DNA from: SAR202 cluster bacterium bin127
GTDB taxonomy: Bacteria > Chloroflexota > Dehalococcoidia > Lucifugimonadales > Lucifugimonadaceae
Direction: 5' to 3'
NCBI GenBank assembly: GCA_002239045.1
Contig: MPNN01000006.1
Location: forward strand, 1-64,000
DNA length: 64,000 nucleotides
The first letter of the stretch is position 1; every line of letters starts with the position of its first letter. The notes under the pieces were generated by a model. That model saw only the letters and a program-made list of their open reading frames with translations. It ran no database searches and had not been told where the DNA came from. The translations under genes were made by a program, and so were the position numbers. This document shows positions 1 to 6,444 of this stretch, piece after piece.

Positions 1-387
1 CGCCGTGAAGGTCGCGATTCCGTTCGTGAGAGCCGATGGCGCCGTCAGGCTAACGATTTTCGCATTCGGGGATGTGACGCTGTTTGACCACAACTCCGCG
101 CGCAATCCCGCAATCTGTTGCGCGCTAATGGTGCCGGACAGGTGCATCTCGATACTTCCCAGCACATAGCCGGCGGGATTGCTTCGCGTGGTAAACCGCT
201 GTGCGTGGGTGTCAGAGAAACTGATGCTGGTTGCGTTTGTGCCTGTTAAGTCCGTCTGCCCGATGTTGCTGACCAGCACGCTGCTCTGCGCCCCGGCCGG
301 CGAGGCGTGGAACACCAATAGCGCGCCGAGCAGCAGCACCAGGGCCAGGAGCGGGGAGAGGCGGAAAAGGGAGGCGGCCCGCATCAT
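1..387 (-). CDS. Secreted surface protein, N-terminal 129 residues (cut by window edge)
   Basis: Reading the minus strand from ATG 387 (or ATG 384, the next codon) gives an open frame to the window edge. It starts with a basic stretch (MMRAASLFR), then a long hydrophobic core (LALVLLLGALLVF) and an AGAQ signal-peptidase site, so the product is exported. The mature part opens with VSNIGQ and carries FTTRSN and GYVLGSIEM, a pattern I associate with choice-of-anchor/repeat surface proteins of Chloroflexota; that family link is from memory. No strong Shine-Dalgarno is seen. A G homopolymer lies about 40 bp upstream. The function is unknown; adhesion or cell-surface structure is a guess. Confidence 0.7.
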   Translation of the reverse strand, partial: MMRAASLFRLSPLLALVLLLGALLVFHASPAGAQSSVLVSNIGQTDLTGTNATSISFSDTHAQRFTTRSNPAGYVLGSIEMHLSGTISAQQIAGLRAELWSNSVTSPNAKIVSLTAPSALTNGIATFTA

Positions 388-425
388 TGGGGGCCTACTG
401 AATAAAAAAGAACATATGTTGTTCT

Positions 426-436
426 GGGGGGGGGGG
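426..436. repeat. Homopolymer of 11 G (C run on the coding strand of the upstream surface gene)
   Basis: Eleven consecutive G lie in the putative 5' untranslated region of the minus-strand secreted protein that starts at 387. On that strand a TATGAT-like -10 candidate lies upstream of the run, so the run would sit between promoter and start codon. Runs this long slip easily in replication and are also a common assembly error. Confidence 0.8.
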
Positions 437-514
437 TAGAGGGCATGGCGGGGATATCCTTGTCCTTGTTATTGCGCTGAATCATACAATATCTCCCACA
501 ATACCACACGAACT

Positions 515-668
515 ATGGCGTGCTTTGCCTTTCTCTGGATACCCGCGTGCGCGGGTATGACGGGGGGCTATTCGTCATTCCGGCGAAAGCCGGAATCCAG
601 AGGGGCGGCGGAGAGGGGTAATGGCGTGCTTTGTTTTTCTCTGGATACCCGCGTGCGCGGGTATGACG
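515..668. repeat. Direct pair of 48-bp palindromic repeats (515-562 and 621-668)
   Basis: The two 48-bp copies differ at two positions only. Each contains the hairpin-forming core ATACCCGCGTGCGCGGGTAT. Between them lies a different palindrome (573-606). The 388-1068 gap holds no gene I can support; it is an accumulation of such intergenic repeats. Confidence 0.85.
573..606. repeat. Dispersed palindromic repeat, copy 1 (core ATTCCGGCGAAAGCCGGAAT)
   Basis: The core forms a perfect stem with a GAAA loop. The same core recurs at 827-861, 29917-29951, 31291-31321 and 35813-35846, always outside intact genes. In the last three it is followed or preceded by the CCAGAGG tail, and at 29.9 and 31.3 kb it is part of a longer element with terminal inverted repeats. 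Confidence 0.85.
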
Positions 669-702
669 TAGAGTGGCGCGGGTATGACGGGTGTCGCGTT
701 TT

Positions 703-731
703 GAACTAGGATGCGAAGGATGGGGAAGGAT
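703..731. repeat. 29-bp dispersed repeat (GAACTAGGATGCGAAGGATG...)
   Basis: The same 29 bp recur at 36840-36868 and, inverted with one change, at 37069-37097. A weaker copy begins near 34860. These mark the gap at 0.7 kb and the accessory zone at 34-37 kb as sharing an intergenic repeat family. Confidence 0.75.
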
Positions 732-826
732 TTTAAGGATGAGGGGTTGTGGTTGACTGCCGTCATTGCCGCGCCAAACCCTCGTCATTCCCGCGAAAGC
801 CCCACGTCAATCCCGCGCCAACCCAC

Positions 827-949
827 CGTCATTCCGGCGAAAGCCGGAATCCAGAGGGGCGGGGCAAGGGAGTACAAAGCGAAACGCCAAGTCTAAACCC
901 CCTTTAATTCCCCCTTGGACATCAAGGGGGAGGTTATGCACAGCAACCA
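827..949. repeat. Rearranged relative of the 31.3-kb MITE
   Basis: It begins with the ATTCCGGCGAAAGCCGGAAT core (827-861) and ends near 949 with GAGGTTATGCACAGCA, which matches the terminal inverted repeat of the element at 31272-31391. The interior differs and includes the CCCCCTT...AAGGGGG inverted repeat near 909-931. I read it as a chimeric or decayed family member. Confidence 0.6.
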
Positions 950-1068
950 TTCGCGCTGCGCGAGAGGTGAGCGTTGGCTTCCAATGTGCTTTAATCTCCA
1001 AGACAACTGATTAAGACAAATTCCAATAGTCGTCTTTGTTGGAGAACAATGACGCGATTGGTTGAGAG

Positions 1069-2808
1069 TTGACTACTGGAAACACCCAAGAATCCATTCG
1101 ATTTGAGCCGAATGAGGACTGTCCCCCGTCCATCGCATTGGTGGTGGGATCGCAGGGAGCCTTGTTGGTGCTCGCGCCGGTGGTTCTGAACGTCGCGATA
1201 GCGATTCGCTCGTCTGGGCTTGGCGACAAATTCCTGACTTGGGGTGTTTTTGCCGCGATGATAATCTGCGCTGTGATCACGGCGTTGCAGGCTTTGCAGT
1301 TGCGTCGATTCGGTGCGGGGCACGTAGTGCTCAGTTGGCCCGCTGCGATGTTCATCGCCATTATGGTTTTGACGGTCACGACGGCGGGATTGGCGACGTT
1401 CGCGAGCCTTATGGTCGTGTGCAGTTTGATGCAGGTCGCGCTCTCCTGGTGGTTACCGACTCTGCGGCGCATTGTGACGCCGGTCGTTTCGGGCACCGTG
1501 ACGATGTTGATCGCAGTAAGCGTGTTGCCCATTGCATTTGAAGCCGTCAGCGACTTGCCGACGGGAACACCGGCGATCGCTGGTCCGGCGATTGCCGGAG
1601 TGACGCTGTTGGCCTCGGTGATAGCGACGTTGCGCGCCAGCGGCCGCTGGCGTTTGGTTGCGCCGTTGATCAGCATCCTTGTGGGCTGTGCCGCCGCCGC
1701 GGCGTTCGGTGCGCTCGATGGCGGGCGAATTGCAGACGCTGGCTGGTTCGGTATTCCCGCGGTGCCCGAATTGAGTTTCGATCTCACGCCGGGCAAGGAG
1801 TTCTGGGTGCTCCTGCCATCGTTTGCGATTCTCACCTTGGTTCTCGGTCTCAAGACGATCAGCGACGGGGTGGTTATCCAACAGGCCTCTCGGCGTCGAC
1901 CACGGGCAATCGATTTCCGTCAGATTCAGGGCATGGTAAGCGTCAATGGCGTTGGGATGTTTTTGGCCGGTATCGCAGGCACGCTGCCCACGATGGCTAA
2001 TTCTTCATACAGTCAATCGCTAATCAGTCTGACTGGCGTCGCGGCCCGGCGTGTCGGGATCGGTGTGGCGGTTGTGATTTTGGTGCTTGCCCTCTTCTCG
2101 AAATTCGCGGCTCTGCTGTTGACCATCCCCGGGCCCGTATTGGGGGCGTACCTGATGCTCGCCATGGGTATGCTGTTCGTGAGCGGATGGCAGACGATCC
2201 TGCGAGACGGACTTGACCCGCGGCGTGTTCTGGTGGTCGCGCTGGCCAGTGCGTTGGGTTTGGGTCTCCACGGTCACCCGATCACCCGCGATATATTCGG
2301 CGATGAGTTGGGCGGACTCCTCGGCAACGGTGTAACGATAGGTGCGGTGGTCGCGGTCGGGATGACGTTGCTGCTGGAAGTCATGAGCAAACGGCGCGCG
2401 CGTCTCGAAGTGACGTTGGACATGTCTTCGCTGGGGGCGATCGATGACTTTCTCGTTAAAGTGGCGTCCAGCCTCAACTGGGACTCGGAGTCGTCAACTC
2501 GCCTGCGCTCGGTGGGAGAAGAAACGCTCTCGAGCCTGTTAACCGATGAGGAAATTGCTGACGACTCAAAACCTCCTCGCCTGGTCGTAGTCGCTCGGCC
2601 GGGGACGGATAGGGTAGAGCTTGAATTCGTAGCGACGACGCGTCAGGACAACATTGAAGATCAGTTGGCGTTTCTGACGGATGAACCCACGGTGCCGACC
2701 GTGGATGATCTCTCGTTCCGATTACTTCGCCATCACGCTGCCGCGCTTCGTCACCAGAAGTTCCACGGCGTGGACATCGTCACGGTGCAGATCGAGGGTC
2801 GCCAGTGA
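1069..2808 (+). CDS. NCS2-family nucleobase permease with C-terminal HATPase-like domain
   Basis: The 579-residue protein has about twelve hydrophobic segments over residues 20-435 in the pattern of the xanthine/uracil permease (NCS2, UraA/XanP) family, which import purines or pyrimidines with a cation. From about residue 440 it continues into a soluble domain: ETLSSLLTDEE resembles the N-box of a histidine-kinase/anti-sigma ATPase fold, and the DDLSFRLLRHHAAALRHQK end resembles the last helix-strand of that fold. The glycine-rich ATP lid is not evident. The frame opens after a TGA at 1063-1065, and TTG 1069 is the first usable start. It is monocistronic with no neighbour on the same strand. 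The transport substrate cannot be told from sequence. Confidence 0.8.
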   Translation: MTTGNTQESIRFEPNEDCPPSIALVVGSQGALLVLAPVVLNVAIAIRSSGLGDKFLTWGVFAAMIICAVITALQALQLRRFGAGHVVLSWPAAMFIAIMVLTVTTAGLATFASLMVVCSLMQVALSWWLPTLRRIVTPVVSGTVTMLIAVSVLPIAFEAVSDLPTGTPAIAGPAIAGVTLLASVIATLRASGRWRLVAPLISILVGCAAAAAFGALDGGRIADAGWFGIPAVPELSFDLTPGKEFWVLLPSFAILTLVLGLKTISDGVVIQQASRRRPRAIDFRQIQGMVSVNGVGMFLAGIAGTLPTMANSSYSQSLISLTGVAARRVGIGVAVVILVLALFSKFAALLLTIPGPVLGAYLMLAMGMLFVSGWQTILRDGLDPRRVLVVALASALGLGLHGHPITRDIFGDELGGLLGNGVTIGAVVAVGMTLLLEVMSKRRARLEVTLDMSSLGAIDDFLVKVASSLNWDSESSTRLRSVGEETLSSLLTDEEIADDSKPPRLVVVARPGTDRVELEFVATTRQDNIEDQLAFLTDEPTVPTVDDLSFRLLRHHAAALRHQKFHGVDIVTVQIEGRQ

Positions 2809-2828
2809 TTCCGTGTTTTGCTGGGCGG

Positions 2829-3200
2829 CTACTCTTTGGCGCGGATGACGACGGTTCCGCATCGTTCGATGTCCATGTTCAGGTTGTATCCATTGAGCAA
2901 GAGCATCCCTACAAGCGGGAGATTGCCCGTAGCATCTGCCTCTATGCGTATCGGTCGGTTGTCCCATAGCAAGGTGACGCCGTAGGAGGGAAACGATACT
3001 TCGCCCCCGTCGCCCAACGTCGCTCTGCTAATGCTGACGAATGAAAGCCCCAGTTCGCTGACCATAACAGACGGCAACGTCAAAAAGCCGTTGTAACCAG
3101 TGTCGACGACTGCCTCGATATCCCTGGTGTGTCCTGTGGGGCCTTGGATTGTGAGGTTTATTACGGCTTGATAAGCCGAGTTGACCATGCCCTCTATCAA
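2829..3200 (-). CDS. Clan AA (retropepsin-like) aspartic protease
   Basis: This 123-residue protein carries the single catalytic AVVDTGYNG motif (Asp-33, Thr, Gly) followed by FLTLP, the usual layout of one-domain bacterial retropepsin-like proteases that act as dimers. A LVGMLLLNGYNL segment near residue 95 matches the second hydrophobic-Gly element of the fold. TTG 3200 has GGAG six bases upstream and overlaps the TGA of the preceding gene, so the two are translationally coupled; ATG 3188 is the alternative. The natural substrate of these small proteases is unknown. It is always worth reading together with its upstream partner. Confidence 0.8.
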   Translation of the reverse strand: MIEGMVNSAYQAVINLTIQGPTGHTRDIEAVVDTGYNGFLTLPSVMVSELGLSFVSISRATLGDGGEVSFPSYGVTLLWDNRPIRIEADATGNLPLVGMLLLNGYNLNMDIERCGTVVIRAKE

Positions 3201-3514
3201 ACGGTTCTCCGGACAGAACCGGCTCCGAAACTGCGCAGGGTACGGTAGCCTACCCGCTCGCTCAAGATATTAATGGCGTTGTGACGCTCACCTCGCAAGC
3301 GGTTGACAGCTTCTAGCACATCCTCGCCGATGGCCCAACTGCCACTGTCGACATCGATAGACACGACCTCGCCATGGTGATCAGCCTCTACCAGTGTCCG
3401 GATGTTTCGGTCGTATATCTCCTTGCCCAGCCGTGCGATCTCTTCCGTCGGACGTGTGGGAACTGTAGGTCTATTGGATGATCGCGTTGGCACGGCAGTA
3501 TCCGAATTCCGCAT
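3197..3514 (-). CDS. Conserved partner protein of clan AA protease
   Basis: The 105-residue product has a Pro/Thr/Arg-rich, probably disordered first 25 residues, then EEIARLGKEIYDRNIR and a beta-rich part with VVSIDVDSGSWAIGED. From memory, proteins of this type sit directly upstream of clan AA proteases in cyanobacteria and Chloroflexota. The gene shares a four-base overlap with the protease gene. ATG 3514 has GAGGA upstream. The role is unknown; it may be an antitoxin-like regulator or a substrate adaptor, but nothing in the sequence proves either. Confidence 0.7.
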   Translation of the reverse strand: MRNSDTAVPTRSSNRPTVPTRPTEEIARLGKEIYDRNIRTLVEADHHGEVVSIDVDSGSWAIGEDVLEAVNRLRGERHNAINILSERVGYRTLRSFGAGSVRRTV

Positions 3515-3637
3515 ATTTTCCTCTTGCTAACACCTGCTCATTACTCTGCATTTTACCAATTCGGCCGATCACACCGAATCTGATGTGTATGAACTGAGAT
3601 GGAAGGAGTGAATGATGTTTCCCAAAAAGGGGAAGGG

Positions 3638-3835
3638 TTAGTTGTCGTCCCGATGCTTCTCGATCAGCGCAGCGACGCGCTGGTCGACTTGCGCGTCGAA
3701 GTCTCGACCGGCGTCCGACAATGCGATGCCGAGATGCGCATCGCGCAACAACAGGTCGTAATCGGCGGTACTGGCGAAACTAACTTCTAGGTCCGCAAAT
3801 AAGGCGTCGAGCGTGTCTTTTTGGAACATCGTCAT
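3638..3835 (-). CDS. Small hypothetical protein (65 aa)
   Basis: An open frame of 65 codons begins at ATG 3835 and is acidic and helical (DALFADLEVSFASTADYDLL). I do not recognise a family. It lies 47 bp downstream of the reductive-dehalogenase-like gene on the same strand, and a GGATG stretch precedes the start. It could be a real small protein or a chance frame. Confidence 0.35.
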   Translation of the reverse strand: MTMFQKDTLDALFADLEVSFASTADYDLLLRDAHLGIALSDAGRDFDAQVDQRVAALIEKHRDDN

Positions 3836-3882
3836 CCGGGGAACTTTGTCATTGGTTGGGGTTCGGGATTAGCGACGGCGAA

Positions 3883-5130
3883 CTATTCGTCGGTCCGCGA
3901 GACACCTGCTTTCACCATCCGTGAAAGTTCATTCGCGAACTCCACAGCTTCGGCATTAGGAGTTCCGCCGTTCTCTTCGACCTTCTTCTTGAACTCTTCG
4001 AACAGCCACTCTTCCTTGGTCCCATGGGGGAATTCGAAATCCTTGCCTTTGAAATGTGGCAATTCGCCAGGGCCGAAGTATCCCTTGCCTCGAAGCTCGT
4101 AACCCTCCAAGTTAGGCGTGCCCTTGCCGAGGATCTCGCTTGTCTCGATGTAGTGTTCCATCACCGGCTTCATGCCGTAGCGCTGGATCGGGCAGACCTT
4201 CATGCAGACGGCGCAACCCTCATATGTCACCATGACGGGTCGGCAGCGGTCGTAGACGAGCTTGTTTTTCTTGACGCCGCGGTACCAGACCTTCTCACGC
4301 AGAAGCGCGCGGGCTGGGCAGCGGACTACGCAGACCTGACACTCTTCACAGAACTTGTTGATCCCGTAGTCAACCGGCTCGTCGTGAACGACCGGTGCAT
4401 CGGTGGTAATCAGCATCAAACGAGCGCGTGAGCCGAAGTGGGGAGACAGCAACTGTCCGTTCGCGCCAAGCTGACCGAGACCCGCCTCGACGAACAACGG
4501 GATGAATGCGCCGCTGTTGTCGTTTGGACTGTGAACCTGCGCGTGGTATCCGAGTGAGCGGATGTGCTCTGCGAGATCGAGCGCGAGAGCTCCGGCGATC
4601 TCGTAGGTGCCGAAGTGGGCGAACTCCGCTTCCAAGCTAGGTATCGACTGCGTCTGCGAGTAGTCCTGCTCTAACGCCAAGCAGATTGCGTGATTGAATT
4701 TGACCCAACTCTTTTTGCTGGCGTAGGTGTATCTGCGGTCATACCTCGTATAACCGACCTCGCCGAAACCCAACTCACGGGCTTTGTCGCGGATGTCGGT
4801 AGTTACGTCGTGTTCCGGGTCTGGCTCAGCAGTCGGTTTGATATCACCGGAGACCCATGCCGCCTCGATCAGTGGCTCGCTCACCTCGTCATGCTTTTTC
4901 CGGTAGTCGTAGACCTCTTTGATGTAGACGGTCCATCCCCACTCGCGGTCGGCCGATTTCTCCACGGTTTGGGACTCGATCGGATCTTCTCGGCTGTAAT
5001 AGGAGACATCACCGTCGATGACGGGCGAGCCTGGTACAGTCACCAACTCCTCCGCAACCGGTATCGCCGTCTGTGGGTCGCCGTGTCGACGTCCCGGCCG
5101 CTTTACGACGTGATTTACTGTCTTGGTCAT
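3883..5130 (-). CDS. Reductive-dehalogenase-like double [4Fe-4S] protein
   Basis: The product (about 415 residues) has CEECQVCVVRCP, a CX2CX2CX3CP cluster motif, then a second set with Cys-X9-CAVCMKVCP, the two-cluster arrangement of reductive dehalogenases and of queuosine reductase QueG. The middle third (LGQLGANGQLLSPHFGSRARL) matches the cobalamin-binding region of that superfamily. No twin-arginine signal is present and no small membrane-anchor gene (rdhB) is near, so it is probably cytosolic and not respiratory. QueG is shorter (about 350-380 residues) and has a different C-terminus. ATG 5130 has AGGG at good spacing; TTG 5136 is less likely. Natural substrate unknown; dehalogenation or another B12-dependent reduction is possible. 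Confidence 0.75.
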   Translation of the reverse strand: MTKTVNHVVKRPGRRHGDPQTAIPVAEELVTVPGSPVIDGDVSYYSREDPIESQTVEKSADREWGWTVYIKEVYDYRKKHDEVSEPLIEAAWVSGDIKPTAEPDPEHDVTTDIRDKARELGFGEVGYTRYDRRYTYASKKSWVKFNHAICLALEQDYSQTQSIPSLEAEFAHFGTYEIAGALALDLAEHIRSLGYHAQVHSPNDNSGAFIPLFVEAGLGQLGANGQLLSPHFGSRARLMLITTDAPVVHDEPVDYGINKFCEECQVCVVRCPARALLREKVWYRGVKKNKLVYDRCRPVMVTYEGCAVCMKVCPIQRYGMKPVMEHYIETSEILGKGTPNLEGYELRGKGYFGPGELPHFKGKDFEFPHGTKEEWLFEEFKKKVEENGGTPNAEAVEFANELSRMVKAGVSRTDE

Positions 5131-5371
5131 TTCCAATCCCTAGGATGCTTGGCGCGTCAATGCGCGCATTATAGCGCGTGTGACCATTCATTCCACTATG
5201 TTTTGTCGAATTTCGTAGTGAAAATTGAGGTAAATGGTGGCCATCAGTCACGAGCTCGGAGTTCCGTGGTGAGGATGGCGTTGGGCGTAGAATGTTGATA
5301 GTGAGTATCATCACAATCTGTCAGATGCTCATGGTTCGCGGGTATTTGACCACATTGCTGGGGGTGCTTAA

Positions 5372-6022
5372 ATGCTGAGATTCGCTGAAGAGATAGTTCT
5401 TCTACTTCTGAATGATGAAGATGGTCGTTTTGCGCGTCTGTCGAACATCTCGATGGACTACGCTTTGGCCGGGGGTGTGTTGATGGATCTGGCCTTGGAA
5501 AACCGGATCGACACCGATCTGGAAAAGTTGATGCTAATTGACTCGACCCCGACGGGTGACAGTTTGCTGGACCCGACGTTGGCCGATATCGCAGATGTAG
5601 GGGGGCATGACACGCGCTTCTGGTTGGAGCGCGCGGCGACGAGGAGCGACGAGTTGCGGGAAGATGCGTTGAATCGGTTGGTGGATCAGGGGATATTGGA
5701 AAGGGCGGAAGACCGGTTCATGTGGGTTTTCAAGTCGCGGCGATATCCGACGATAGACGGCGAGGCGCAACGTGAGGTGAAGCTCCGGATCATGGCGGTA
5801 TTGTTCAGCGATGAGATCCCCGATCCGCGTGACATCGTGATTATCGCCTTGGCCGACGCGTGCGGGATTTTCAAGAGTATCTTCACTTCGAGCGAACTTG
5901 AACGTGTAGCGCCACGGATCGAACAGGTTCGCAAGTTGGACCTGATCGGTCAGGAGATGATGCATGCGATTCAGGACATCGAGCTGACGTTGGCGCAAGC
6001 GATGCAGCCGCACATGTATTAG
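5372..6022 (+). CDS. GPP34 (GOLPH3-like) domain protein
   Basis: LLLLNDEDGRF near the N-terminus and MDYALAGGVLMDLALENRI at residues 28-46 are the signature segments of the GPP34 family. The eukaryotic member GOLPH3 binds phosphatidylinositol-4-phosphate; bacterial members have been linked to membrane lipids, but their role here is unknown. The 216-residue length is normal. ATG 5372 is preceded by GGGGGTG. The gene is divergent from the reductive-dehalogenase-like gene across a 235-bp gap in which I see no further gene. Confidence 0.8.
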   Translation: MLRFAEEIVLLLLNDEDGRFARLSNISMDYALAGGVLMDLALENRIDTDLEKLMLIDSTPTGDSLLDPTLADIADVGGHDTRFWLERAATRSDELREDALNRLVDQGILERAEDRFMWVFKSRRYPTIDGEAQREVKLRIMAVLFSDEIPDPRDIVIIALADACGIFKSIFTSSELERVAPRIEQVRKLDLIGQEMMHAIQDIELTLAQAMQPHMY

Positions 6023-6052
6023 TCTGCTGACCTTGGTCGAGTGTCAGGGCCG

Positions 6053-6376
6053 TCACAGACCGAGCACTTTTTGAAGATTGGCGTAGTAATCCGCGAATGC
6101 TTGATGGCCGGTTGGTGTGGCTCGAATCCAGGTGCGGGGTTTCTGGTTGTGAAACTCCTTTTCGATCTGGAGGTAACCGGCGTCTTCAAGTTTTCGAAGA
6201 TGAGTGGTGAGATTGCCGCCGGTCAGGCCGAGGTTCGTCTGGATGAAGCTGTAGGTTAGTCGACTGTCTCCGGATTGCGAGACCAGGAGAGTCATGATTC
6301 GCAGGCGGACGGGTTGGTGGATGATCTCGTTGAGGCGGTAGATAATTGGTTCGAATCCGAACGCGTAGCGACACAT
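6053..6376 (-). CDS. Winged-helix transcriptional regulator (ArsR/MarR-like)
   Basis: This short protein (107 residues from ATG 6376; TTG 6388 would add four) shows a winged helix: HQPVRLRIMTLL, then a recognition helix in LTGGNLTTHLRKLEDAGYL, then a basic wing (EKEFHNQKPRTWI). This resembles HTH_34-type regulators, which bind operators as dimers. It has no metal-binding cysteine pair. It is divergent from the CARDB protein gene that starts near 6445, so it may control that surface operon. This is inferred from position only. Confidence 0.8.
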   Translation of the reverse strand: MCRYAFGFEPIIYRLNEIIHQPVRLRIMTLLVSQSGDSRLTYSFIQTNLGLTGGNLTTHLRKLEDAGYLQIEKEFHNQKPRTWIRATPTGHQAFADYYANLQKVLGL

Positions 6377-6444
6377 GGATTCCGCCAATGACGGTTGTCT
6401 AGACTCTTGTTATTGGCCAAATTGTGCTGGGAGATCGATCGCAG

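Noticed and set aside
179..439. Plus-strand open frame at the left edge
   Set aside because: It is antisense to a frame with a clear signal peptide, and it ends in the G run.
4690..5298. 202-codon plus-strand frame
   Set aside because: Antisense to the reductive-dehalogenase-like gene, whose iron-sulfur motifs and codon pattern are clear.
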